Shown in pieces: positions 1 to 7,278 of a stretch of DNA of 25,125 nucleotides (its first letter is position 1; each line of letters begins with the position of its first letter). The stretch covers positions 1-25,125 of the forward strand of contig JAIDJD010000075.1 in assembly GCA_029052375.1 (NCBI GenBank), in the 5' to 3' direction. The notes under the pieces were generated by a model. That model was given only the letters and a program-made list of their open reading frames with translations. It searched no databases and was not told where the DNA came from. The stretch is from Duncaniella sp. (GTDB taxonomy: Bacteria > Bacteroidota > Bacteroidia > Bacteroidales > Muribaculaceae). A program made the position numbers and the translations under genes.

Positions 1-90
1 TGCTACTTTCGCTTGTTAAAAGTGTGTCACACACAAAATAATCTCCTCCGTCAACACAGCCCACACCCCTCTCCCGCTCCCCCCGCAATC

Positions 91-534
91 ATGGAAAAGA
101 TAAAGGTAAAAATCATAAACGACTCGGACAATGCACTGCCGGCCTACACCACCCCGTCGGCGGCAGGCATGGATGTGAGGGCCTCAATCAAGGAGCCCGT
201 CACCCTCGCCCCCCTCGGACGCACACTCATACCCACCGGCCTGCGCATACAGCTGCCGCAAGGATACGAGTGCCAGATACGCCCTCGCTCGGGCCTCGCT
301 CTGAAACACGGCATCTCGCTGGTCAACACACCGGGCACCGTCGACGCGGACTACAGGGGCGAGATAGGCGTCATACTCATCAACCTCTCCAACGAGCCTT
401 ACACCATCACGCCGGGCGAACGCATAGCCCAGATGGTAATCAAGCAATATGTCAAGGCCGAGTGGGAGCAGGTGACAGCCCTGGACGACACCGAGCGCGG
501 AGAGGGCGGCTTCGGACACACAGGGACGGAATGA
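91..534 (+). CDS. dut: dUTP diphosphatase (dUTPase)
   Basis: Hydrolyses dUTP to dUMP and pyrophosphate in the cytoplasm, keeping uracil out of DNA and supplying dUMP for dTMP synthesis. All five trimeric dUTPase motifs are visible in order: AAGMDVRA, RPRSGLAL, GTVDADYRGEIGV, GERIAQMVI and the C-terminal P-loop-like RGEGGFGHTG. The 147-residue length is normal for the family. I chose the ATG at 91 because it gives the family-typical MEKIKVKI N-terminus; the reading frame is open further upstream (from 13), but that stretch has no dUTPase similarity. It is the first gene of a same-strand run (TPR protein, DUF4292 lipoprotein, EnvC-like), separated from the next gene by about 108 AT-rich bases. 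Identification is very secure. Confidence 0.97.
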   Translation: MEKIKVKIINDSDNALPAYTTPSAAGMDVRASIKEPVTLAPLGRTLIPTGLRIQLPQGYECQIRPRSGLALKHGISLVNTPGTVDADYRGEIGVILINLSNEPYTITPGERIAQMVIKQYVKAEWEQVTALDDTERGEGGFGHTGTE

Positions 535-642
535 ATGGTGAATTTAAAATTGAGAATGGAGAATTGATAGGGTATTTTTGTCAATTCTAAGCTATCGATT
601 TTTAATTCTCAATTTTCAATTCTAAATTCTAAATTGTCAATT
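535..642. repeat. AT-rich spacer with AATTGAGAATT-type repeats
   Basis: This spacer between dut and the TPR gene is strikingly AT-rich in a GC-rich region. It carries AATTGAGAATGGAGAATTGA on one side and the roughly complementary ATTCTCAATTTTCAATTC on the other, so it can form an imperfect long hairpin. Similar GAATTGAGAATTGAGAATT units occur at 19036-19054 in another spacer. The function is unknown. It could be a dispersed intergenic repeat or a folded mRNA element before the TPR gene start. Confidence 0.6.
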
Positions 643-2409
643 ATGAAGAAACTTCTATACCTCATCCTTGCCCTCGCCGCCATCTGCTCGCTGACCGTGC
701 AGGCCAAGAAGGAGCCGCAGGGCCCGTCGCGGGCAGACCGCGACAAGGCCGACTACCTCTTTCTCGAGGCGCTGCGCGCCCGCGCCGACGGGGAGGCCGA
801 CGCCGCCTTCTCGCTGATGCAGAGGGCCGCCCAGCTCAACCCCGACGACAAGGAGATAGGCCTGGAGCTCTCGCGCTATCTCTTCGCCATACCCGCCATA
901 GACTCGCTGAAGACTCCGCTGAGACTGATGCGCGCGTATGTCGACGCCAACCCCGCCGACTACGACGCCGGCTCGCGATATGCCCTCATCAGCCAGCAGA
1001 CAGGCAACACGGCCGAAGCCCTTCGCGTGCTCGAGAGACTCCACTACGCCCACCCGGCACGCCCCGAGCTGACATGGGCCACCGCACAGGCCCTGGCCCA
1101 GACCGGAGACACAGCCCGGATGAGACAGGCCATAGCCCTCTACGACTCGCTCGAGACCTCTCAGGGCCCCGGCGTCCAGATAGCCACACAGCGCCTCGGC
1201 GTCTACTTTGCCCTCGGCGACACGGCCGCCATCATAGCCGACGCCGACAGGCTCAGGAGAGAACGCCCGTCCGACCCCGACTTCCAGGTGTTCTCGGGAG
1301 ACATATACAGCCACTTCGGGGGCTCGCGAGACACGGTGCTCGCCTTCTACGACCGCGCCATAGAGCTCGACCCGGCCAACGGCCTGGCCTACTATTCCAA
1401 GGCCGAATACTACCGCCAGCTCGGCGACACGGCCGCATACGAGCGCGAGATGGCCAACGCCATGACGCGCGAGAACCTCGACGTCCAGACCAAGCTCGCC
1501 TTTGTCCAGGAGTATATCAAGAGCAGCATGGCCTCGGCCGACTCGCTCACGGCCCCGTCGGGACGCATCAGGGAGATGTTCGACACGCTCTGTCTCCAGC
1601 ACCCCCTCGAGCATGACGTCCACTCGATGTACACAGCGTATCTCACGGCCGAGAAAGACTGGGCCGGAGCGGCCGAACAGCTCGAGCAGACCCTCGGCCT
1701 CGAGCCTGCCAACGAGCAGGACTGGGACTATCTCTCGGCCATATACTTCCAGCTCAACGATACCGTGAAGGCCGAGGACGCCGTCTGGCGCGGCCTCCGC
1801 TACTATCCCGGGAGCGTCGACCTCCTGCTCAAGCTCGGCGTCATCAACACCATGCGCAAGGACTATCTCCAGGCCGAACAGCAGTACAAGGCCGCTCTCG
1901 CCGCAGCCGACCCGAAGGACATAGAGACGCTCTCGCAGATCTACACCTCGCTCGGAGACACATACCAGTCCCAGGAGATGACAGACAGCGCCTATGCCGC
2001 ATATGACAAGGCCCTCGAATACAACCCGGACAACTCCTATGCGCTCAACAACGCCGCCTATCACATGGCCTGCGACAGGCGCAACCTCGAGAAGGCTCTC
2101 AGGATGGCCGAGAAGGCCTGCCAGCTCTCGGTAGACAATCCCACCAACATCGACACCTACGCATGGGTGCTCTACCAGCTCGGACGGTGGGAGGAGGCCC
2201 GCGCCCAGATAGACCGTGCCATAGAACTGGCCGGAGACAACCCCGACGAGACGGGAGCCGAACTGCTCGACCACGCCGGAGACATATACTTCAGGCTCGG
2301 CGAGCGCGAGAAGGCCCTCGAGTTCTGGCGCAAGGCCCTCGGGCTCGAGCCCGGCTCGGAGACCATCAGGCAGAAAATCAAAGACAAAGGGCTCCCCAAG
2401 GCCGACTGA
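643..2409 (+). CDS. Exported tetratricopeptide-repeat (TPR) protein
   Basis: This 588-residue protein has a clear signal peptide (MKKLLYLILALAAICSLTVQA, cleavage near residue 21) and is otherwise built of helical TPR-type repeats. Recognisable units such as AYYSKAEYYRQLGDTAAYEREM, AYAAYDKALEYNPDNSYALNNAAY and GDIYFRLGEREKALEFWRKALGLEP lie mainly in residues 30-110, 215-280 and 335-580. TPR arrays are protein-interaction scaffolds, so a periplasmic or envelope role is inferred; no enzymatic motif is seen. I chose the ATG at 643 because it begins the signal peptide. An in-frame TTG 9 bases earlier is less likely. It lies 24 bases before the DUF4292 lipoprotein gene and is probably co-transcribed with it and the EnvC-like gene, which suggests a shared envelope function. 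The partner is unknown. Confidence 0.9.
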   Translation: MKKLLYLILALAAICSLTVQAKKEPQGPSRADRDKADYLFLEALRARADGEADAAFSLMQRAAQLNPDDKEIGLELSRYLFAIPAIDSLKTPLRLMRAYVDANPADYDAGSRYALISQQTGNTAEALRVLERLHYAHPARPELTWATAQALAQTGDTARMRQAIALYDSLETSQGPGVQIATQRLGVYFALGDTAAIIADADRLRRERPSDPDFQVFSGDIYSHFGGSRDTVLAFYDRAIELDPANGLAYYSKAEYYRQLGDTAAYEREMANAMTRENLDVQTKLAFVQEYIKSSMASADSLTAPSGRIREMFDTLCLQHPLEHDVHSMYTAYLTAEKDWAGAAEQLEQTLGLEPANEQDWDYLSAIYFQLNDTVKAEDAVWRGLRYYPGSVDLLLKLGVINTMRKDYLQAEQQYKAALAAADPKDIETLSQIYTSLGDTYQSQEMTDSAYAAYDKALEYNPDNSYALNNAAYHMACDRRNLEKALRMAEKACQLSVDNPTNIDTYAWVLYQLGRWEEARAQIDRAIELAGDNPDETGAELLDHAGDIYFRLGEREKALEFWRKALGLEPGSETIRQKIKDKGLPKAD

Positions 2410-2433
2410 AGCCCCCGACAGACACAACCAATC

Positions 2434-3270
2434 ATGACAATGAGATTAAAGACAAGGATAACAGCCCTCTCAGCCACCCTGCTCATCTTCATCCTCGCGG
2501 CCTCGTGTGCCGGCAAGAAAGGACCCGCGGGAGGCGGCCCCGAACCCACACTCACCAAGAAAGAAATGCAGGCCGCGGCCGAGCGCCTCGCCGCCGAGGC
2601 CAGCCCCGGCTGGCAGACCATATCGATGCCGGCATCGGTGCGCGTCAACAACTCCTCGCTGCCGCGCGTCAGCGGCACCCTCACCATGGTGCGCGACCGC
2701 GACATCAGGCTCTCCATCAGATTTCTCGGCATGGAGATGGGCGCCCTTGCCGTCACCGACGACTCGATAAAGGGATACATCAAGCTCAAGCGCGTCTACG
2801 TCTGCGAGAGCATACGCGACCTGCTCGGAGGCTATCCCGCCACCGTCGGCAACCTGCAGAGCCTGCTCCTCGACCGCCTCTTCACCATCGGCGACGCCAC
2901 CCCCGACCTGAGCGGAGCCTCGCTGACAGCCACGGGCGACAACTCATTCTCCATACTCCCGCGCGTCAAGGCAGGCGAGCCCACGTACAGCTTCGGCGTG
3001 GAGATGCCCGAGGGACGCATCTCCTCCCTGACCATGAGCCACAAGGGCCGCAAGGCCGGCGTGGCATACAGCGGCAGCCCCTCGGGCGACCTCACGCTCG
3101 AGGCCACGGCCTCGTCCGGCGGCAAGACCGCCGTATCCGCCTCGATAGAGCTCCAGGCCGGACGCGCCCGCATCGACGACCAGAGCGTCAACTCAAGACC
3201 CTTCGCCATACCCCAGGGCTACAGCCGACTCTCGGCCGCGGCCCTGCTGAACGCCCTCGGCAAGCTATGA
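2434..3270 (+). CDS. DUF4292 family lipoprotein
   Basis: This 278-residue protein resembles the Bacteroidota DUF4292 family. Its N-terminal signal ends in a lipobox-like ILAAS-C, with the lipidated Cys at residue 25. The mature part contains the family's typical features: a short basic Gly/Pro-rich linker, then SGTLTMVRDRDIRLSIRFLGMEMGALAVTDDSI and a strand-rich C-terminal half (GVEMPEGRISSL). The pattern of small strands asking how a lipoprotein handles lipid resembles the LolA/LolB-type fold, but this is inference only. The function is not established. The gene sits 24 bases after the TPR gene and overlaps the EnvC-like gene by 4 bases (ATGA at 3267-3270), which points to coupled translation and a shared envelope role. 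An alternative start at the third codon (2440) would also keep the signal sequence. Confidence 0.85.
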   Translation: MTMRLKTRITALSATLLIFILAASCAGKKGPAGGGPEPTLTKKEMQAAAERLAAEASPGWQTISMPASVRVNNSSLPRVSGTLTMVRDRDIRLSIRFLGMEMGALAVTDDSIKGYIKLKRVYVCESIRDLLGGYPATVGNLQSLLLDRLFTIGDATPDLSGASLTATGDNSFSILPRVKAGEPTYSFGVEMPEGRISSLTMSHKGRKAGVAYSGSPSGDLTLEATASSGGKTAVSASIELQAGRARIDDQSVNSRPFAIPQGYSRLSAAALLNALGKL

Positions 3271-4661
3271 GCCGGCTGTCAAGATATGCACTCGCCCTGA
3301 CAGCCGCCCTCGCCCTGGCCGCGGGGAGCGCCGACGCGCGCCAGCAATCCGGACGCAAGGCCAAGACCCGGACCAGACCCAAGACCGAGCGCACAATGGG
3401 CGACGTCAAGAAAGAGCAGACAGCCACGCGCAAGCGCATAGAGGAGACAGACCGCCGCCTGAAAAACAACGACAGGGAACTGAACAGGCGCATGGGCGAA
3501 CTGCGCTCGCTCAACGCCGACATATCCGCCTCTACCGCCCGCGTCAAGAGCATCGGCACCCGCATCGACTCGCTGGGCGGAGCCATAACGGGCACCTCAG
3601 ACTCGATAGCCATCCTCGAGGGCAACCTCAAGGACCTGCGCCGCGCCTACGCATCGGCCATGAACGCCATACAGCCCTCGGGCGAGAGGCTCAACACCAT
3701 GACCTTCTTCTTCTCGGCCAGCTCGTTCTCCGAGGCATGGAGCCGCCTCAGGTACCTCAGGAGGTTCGGCGAGTGGCGCCGGCGCAAGGCCGAGGCCATC
3801 ACGGAACAGATGGACCGCATAGCCGAGAGGCGCATCCACCTGACCCGCCTGCGCCACGACCAGGACGTCATGAGGCGCGAGGCCGAGAGCGAGCGGCGCG
3901 CCCTGCAGACCAAGCAGGACGAGTCGCGCAAGCTCGTGGCATCCCTGCGCCGCGAGGACTCGCGCCTGCGCTCACAGCTGGCCGAACAGCAGAGGCGCGA
4001 GCAGGCCCTCGACCGCGAGCTCGACCGCATCATAGCGGCCGAGCAGGAACGCATGGCCCGCGAGGAGGCCGAGCGCAAGCGCAGCGAAGCCGCCGCAAGA
4101 AACAAGGCGGCCGCAAAAAAGGACGCCCCCGCGTCGCCGGCCACGGCCAACAAGGGCGCCAAGACACCCGAACCGGTGTCGCCGGACGAGGCGGCATCGG
4201 CGCGCGCGGCCACAAAGACAGCCGCCGCCACATCGCCGTCGGCCCTCACCGGCTCTTTCGCCGCCAACAAGGGGCGCCTGCTCTTCCCCGTAGCCGGGAA
4301 ATACAAGGTGGTGAAGCCCTTCGGACGGCACCCCCACCCGACACTGCCCCACGTGGTGCTCGACAACTCGGGCATAGATATCGAGACCGGGGTCGGCGCC
4401 ACGGCCAGGGCCGTATTCAAGGGCACCGTCTCGGCCATATTCCGCCAGCCGGGCTACGGGGCCATCGTCATGCTGCGCCACGGCAAGTATCTCACCGTCT
4501 ATGCCGGGCTCTCCTCCGTGGCCGTCACCAAGGGACAGAGCGTTGGCGCCGGACAGACGCTCGGCTCTGTGGCCGAAGGCTCACGGCCTGGATTCGGACA
4601 GCTCCATTTCGAAGTCCGCAACGAGAAAAGCAAACTTAATCCCTCAAACTGGGTTAAATAA
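3267..4661 (+). CDS. EnvC-like murein hydrolase activator (degenerate M23/LytM)
   Basis: This 464-residue exported protein has a signal peptide (residues 1-24), a long charged coiled coil (about 45-260, rich in R, E, A and Q), a low-complexity Ala/Lys/Pro linker (about 265-330) and a C-terminal LytM/M23 domain (about 333-464). The catalytic metal ligands of active M23 peptidases are not conserved. The first His of the HxxxD motif is Asn (N367-SGID), and the HxH motif reads Q445-L-H447. This is the hallmark of EnvC/NlpD-type proteins, which do not cut peptidoglycan but activate periplasmic amidases during cell separation. I take the ATG at 3267 as the start because it overlaps the TGA of the previous gene. 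The frame is open far upstream, but that part is only a shadow of the TPR and DUF4292 genes. Confidence 0.92.
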   Translation: MSRLSRYALALTAALALAAGSADARQQSGRKAKTRTRPKTERTMGDVKKEQTATRKRIEETDRRLKNNDRELNRRMGELRSLNADISASTARVKSIGTRIDSLGGAITGTSDSIAILEGNLKDLRRAYASAMNAIQPSGERLNTMTFFFSASSFSEAWSRLRYLRRFGEWRRRKAEAITEQMDRIAERRIHLTRLRHDQDVMRREAESERRALQTKQDESRKLVASLRREDSRLRSQLAEQQRREQALDRELDRIIAAEQERMAREEAERKRSEAAARNKAAAKKDAPASPATANKGAKTPEPVSPDEAASARAATKTAAATSPSALTGSFAANKGRLLFPVAGKYKVVKPFGRHPHPTLPHVVLDNSGIDIETGVGATARAVFKGTVSAIFRQPGYGAIVMLRHGKYLTVYAGLSSVAVTKGQSVGAGQTLGSVAEGSRPGFGQLHFEVRNEKSKLNPSNWVK

Positions 4662-4662
4662 T

Positions 4663-4729
4663 CATACACCTCTGCCGCGGCCGCGGTGTCTCTCCCCCCC
4701 GCTTCTCCCGCCCGCGGCAGAGGTGTATG
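4663..4729 (+). terminator. 18-bp perfect inverted repeat (terminator or leader hairpin)
   Basis: Positions 4663-4680 (CATACACCTCTGCCGCGG) are perfectly complementary to 4712-4729, with a 31-base C/T-rich loop between them. It lies just after the EnvC-like stop codon and 45 bases before the helicase start at 4775. No U-run follows, so it is not a classic intrinsic terminator. It could terminate the envelope operon, protect the mRNA 3' end, or be a structured leader of the helicase. Confidence 0.7.
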
Positions 4730-4774
4730 CAGATCATCAATTCCACCAACAAAAACACTTCTGAAAACAACGAT

Positions 4775-6478
4775 ATGAAGACATTTGAAGAACTGGGCGT
4801 CGACGAGCCCCTGCGCAAAGCCGTTGAAGAGCTCGGATTCGAACAGCCCATGCCCATACAGGAACGCGTCATCCCCCGCCTGCTCGGCGACGCCAACGAC
4901 ATCGTGGCGCTGGCGCAGACCGGCACAGGCAAGACAGCCGCCTTCGGCCTCCCCCTGCTGCAGCGCACCGACCCCTCGCTCAAGGCCACACAGGCCCTCA
5001 TCATAGCCCCCACCCGCGAGCTCTGCCTCCAGATAGCCGGAGACCTCGCCGACTTTTCCAAATATCTCCCCGCCATCAAGGTGACCCCCGTCTACGGCGG
5101 CTCGAGCATCGAGAGCCAGATAAGGGCTCTCCGCTCCGGCGCACAGGTGATAGTGGCCACCCCCGGACGCCTCATCGACCTTATCAAGCGCGGCGTGGTC
5201 AAGCTCGACAACGTCTCCACCGTGGTGCTCGACGAGGCCGACGAGATGCTCAACATGGGATTTCTCGACTCGATAGACGAGATACTCGCCCACGTCCCCG
5301 AAGAGCGCAAGATGCTCCTCTTCTCGGCCACAATGCCCAAGGATATCCTCCGCATAGCCCGCAAGTATATGAAGGACTACGAGGAGATTGTCGTGGGCAC
5401 ACGCAACGAGGGAGCCTCTACCGTGCGCCACATCTACCACATGGTCAAGGCCCAGGACAAATACCTGGCCCTCAAGCGCGTGGTGGACAACAGCCCGGGC
5501 GTCTACGGCATAGTGTTCTGCCGCACGCGCCGCGACACACAGGAGATAGCCGACAACCTGATCCGCGACGGATACAACGCCGAGGCCCTGCACGGCGACC
5601 TCTCGCAGCAGCAGAGAGACATCGTGATGAAGAAGTTCCGCGACGGCGTCGTCAGCCTCCTCGTGGCCACCGACGTGGCCGCCCGCGGCCTCGACGTCTC
5701 AGACCTCACCCACGTCGTCAACTACGGCCTCCCCGAAGACGTGGCCGTCTACACCCACCGCTCGGGACGCACCGGGCGCGCCGGCAAGACAGGCGTCTCC
5801 GTGGCCATCATACACCAGCGCGAGCAGGGACGCCTGCGCGAGATAGAGCGCATCATAGGCAAGAAGTTCGAGCGCCTCCCCGTCCCCACCCCCGAGCATA
5901 TCATAGAGAAACAGCTCTACAACCTGGCCGACCGCCTCGAGCGCGTCAAGGTCAACGAGGAGGAGATAGCACGCTACCTGCCGGGCATCTCGCGCAAGCT
6001 CGAGTGGCTCTCTGAGGAGGACCTCATAAAGCGCGTCATCTCGCTCGAGTTCAACCGCCTGCTCGACTACTACAAGGACGTGCCCGACATCGACTTCATA
6101 GACGTCAAGCCGCGCCGCGAGAAAGAGAAGGGCGCCCCCAGGGGCGAACGCCCCGCCCGCGAGGCCGACAAAGACCGCCGCTCGGCCCCCGCTGGCATGG
6201 AGCGCATATACGTCAACGTGGGCAAGCGCGACGGATTCTATGCCGGCAACCTCATCGAACTGCTCAACAAGCAGGTCCAGGGCAAGCGCGTGGACGTGGG
6301 CCGCATAGACCTGATGCCCGGCTACTCGCTCTTCGACGTCCGCAAGGGCGACGCACGCCGCGTCGTGGGAGCCCTCACCGGCGCCGACTTCTACGGCAAG
6401 CGCCTCCACAGCGAGATAGCCGACAGCGAGCGCAACTACTCAAAGCTCGCCGACAAGCGCAAGAAGAAAAAGGACTGA
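4775..6478 (+). CDS. deaD: DEAD-box ATP-dependent RNA helicase, DeaD/CsdA type
   Basis: This cytoplasmic RNA helicase of 567 residues would remodel structured RNA in ribosome assembly, mRNA turnover and cold adaptation. The ordered motifs are: Q motif PMPIQ near residue 24, motif I AQTGTGKTA near 46, PTREL, TPGR, motif II DEAD at 153-156, motif III SAT at 184-186, VATDVAARGLDV, and motif VI HRSGRTGRAG near 328. A basic low-complexity linker (about 450-472) leads to a C-terminal DbpA-type RNA-binding domain (about 474-545, IYVNVGKRDGFYAG...LIELLN), as in DeaD/CsdA. I prefer the ATG at 4775 (MKTFEELGV). The in-frame ATG at 4727 lies inside the right arm of the inverted repeat and adds a 16-residue N-terminus unlike the family. 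Family assignment is secure; the exact subfamily is a little less so. Confidence 0.95.
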   Translation: MKTFEELGVDEPLRKAVEELGFEQPMPIQERVIPRLLGDANDIVALAQTGTGKTAAFGLPLLQRTDPSLKATQALIIAPTRELCLQIAGDLADFSKYLPAIKVTPVYGGSSIESQIRALRSGAQVIVATPGRLIDLIKRGVVKLDNVSTVVLDEADEMLNMGFLDSIDEILAHVPEERKMLLFSATMPKDILRIARKYMKDYEEIVVGTRNEGASTVRHIYHMVKAQDKYLALKRVVDNSPGVYGIVFCRTRRDTQEIADNLIRDGYNAEALHGDLSQQQRDIVMKKFRDGVVSLLVATDVAARGLDVSDLTHVVNYGLPEDVAVYTHRSGRTGRAGKTGVSVAIIHQREQGRLREIERIIGKKFERLPVPTPEHIIEKQLYNLADRLERVKVNEEEIARYLPGISRKLEWLSEEDLIKRVISLEFNRLLDYYKDVPDIDFIDVKPRREKEKGAPRGERPAREADKDRRSAPAGMERIYVNVGKRDGFYAGNLIELLNKQVQGKRVDVGRIDLMPGYSLFDVRKGDARRVVGALTGADFYGKRLHSEIADSERNYSKLADKRKKKKD

Positions 6479-6485
6479 GTGGCAG

Positions 6486-6558
6486 GGGCGCTATACATAG
6501 CGCCCGCATCATCCGGGATATATCACTGGCCCCAGCGCGGGCGCAATGTATTGCGCCC
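6486..6558. repeat. Pair of REP-like palindromes
   Basis: Two very similar palindromes stand 33 bases apart: GGGCGCTAT-AC-ATAGCGCCC at 6486-6505 and GGGCGCAAT-GT-ATTGCGCCC at 6539-6558. Each has perfect 9-bp arms around 2 bases. The flanks are mirror-like too (GCAGGGGCGC on the left, GCGCCCCTAC on the right), so the two can also pair with each other. The position right behind the helicase stop resembles repetitive extragenic palindromes. They may end or stabilise the helicase transcript. Confidence 0.75.
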
Positions 6559-6606
6559 CTACAAAACCAACTCTTTCAACTCTCAACTCCAAACCCTCAA
6601 CTCCCC

Positions 6607-7230
6607 ATGCGTTACCTTCTCATCCTCCTGTGCCTCGCGGCCTCTCTGACAGGGCGCGCCCGCGACGCCGCCGACCTCTTTGCCGAGGCCCCCGTCTCGG
6701 TCTTCCCCCTGCTCGAGCCCTCGGTGCGCCTCGACATGATAGACTACTATCGGAGCAACCTCTCCACGCCCTCGGCCAACACCCTCGACGGCCGGTCTGC
6801 AATCACCGAGATGACCCCCCGCTCCATCACCGTCAAGCTCTCCGGCTCGTCGGCCTGCCAGATGGCGCTCCTGCCTGCCGGGAACGACACCATAGTGGCC
6901 CTGGTCTCGACAGTCGCCGCACCCGCGCTCGACTCGTCTGTCAGCTTCTACGACACCTCCTGGCGTCCCCTCAAGGGCTCGCCGAGGCTCGATGTACCCG
7001 GCTGGAAGCAGTGGGCCGCCACCCCCTCTGCCGCCGCCGAGCTCGAGACAACCGTCCCCTTCATGCTCTCGGCCGCCCGCATCGACCCCGAGACCTTCGA
7101 CCTGACCCTCACCTCCACACTCGACAAATTTCTCGCCGAGGCCCCCTTCACGACCCTCTCGCCCCTCCACCGCCCCACCCTCACCTACCGCTGGACCGGC
7201 AAGAAGTACGCCCTGAAAAATCATTTTTAG
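6607..7230 (+). CDS. DUF3256 family exported protein
   Basis: This 207-residue protein has a short signal peptide (MRYLLILLCLAASLTGRA). The conserved opening of the mature part (ADLFAEAPVSVFPLLEPSVRLDMIDYY) and the following NTLDGRSAITEMTPRSITVKLS match my recollection of the Bacteroidales DUF3256 family. The rest is predicted beta-rich, with a segment about external values (DTIVALVSTVAAP...DSSVSFYDTSWRPL). No enzymatic motif or lipobox is seen. The likely location is the periplasm or cell surface; the function is unknown. It lies after the REP-like palindromes and about 50 bases before the kinase-like gene, which has its own promoter, so the gene may be transcribed alone. No clear TAnnTTTG box was found upstream. 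Confidence 0.82.
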   Translation: MRYLLILLCLAASLTGRARDAADLFAEAPVSVFPLLEPSVRLDMIDYYRSNLSTPSANTLDGRSAITEMTPRSITVKLSGSSACQMALLPAGNDTIVALVSTVAAPALDSSVSFYDTSWRPLKGSPRLDVPGWKQWAATPSAAAELETTVPFMLSAARIDPETFDLTLTSTLDKFLAEAPFTTLSPLHRPTLTYRWTGKKYALKNHF

Positions 7231-7250
7231 GTAATCTCGCAGATTTTGCA

Positions 7251-7258
7251 TAACTTTG
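7251..7258 (+). promoter_or_regulatory. Bacteroidota -7 box for the kinase-like gene
   Basis: TAACTTTG matches the TAnnTTTG -7 consensus of Bacteroidota primary sigma factor promoters and lies 20 bases upstream of the ATG at 7279. No clear TTTG was found 19-21 bases further upstream, so the -33 element is weak. Confidence 0.55.
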
Positions 7259-7278
7259 TATCCTAAAACCCTGCGCTT

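Noticed and set aside
655..2427. A 590-residue open frame antisense to the TPR gene
   Set aside because: It mirrors the TPR gene codon for codon in a GC-rich region, is rich in Gly, Val and Leu, and shows no domain, signal peptide or promoter.
2163..3266. Long N-terminal extension of the EnvC-like reading frame
   Set aside because: It runs through the TPR and DUF4292 genes in another frame and is Arg/Pro-rich. The ATG at 3267 gives a proper signal peptide.
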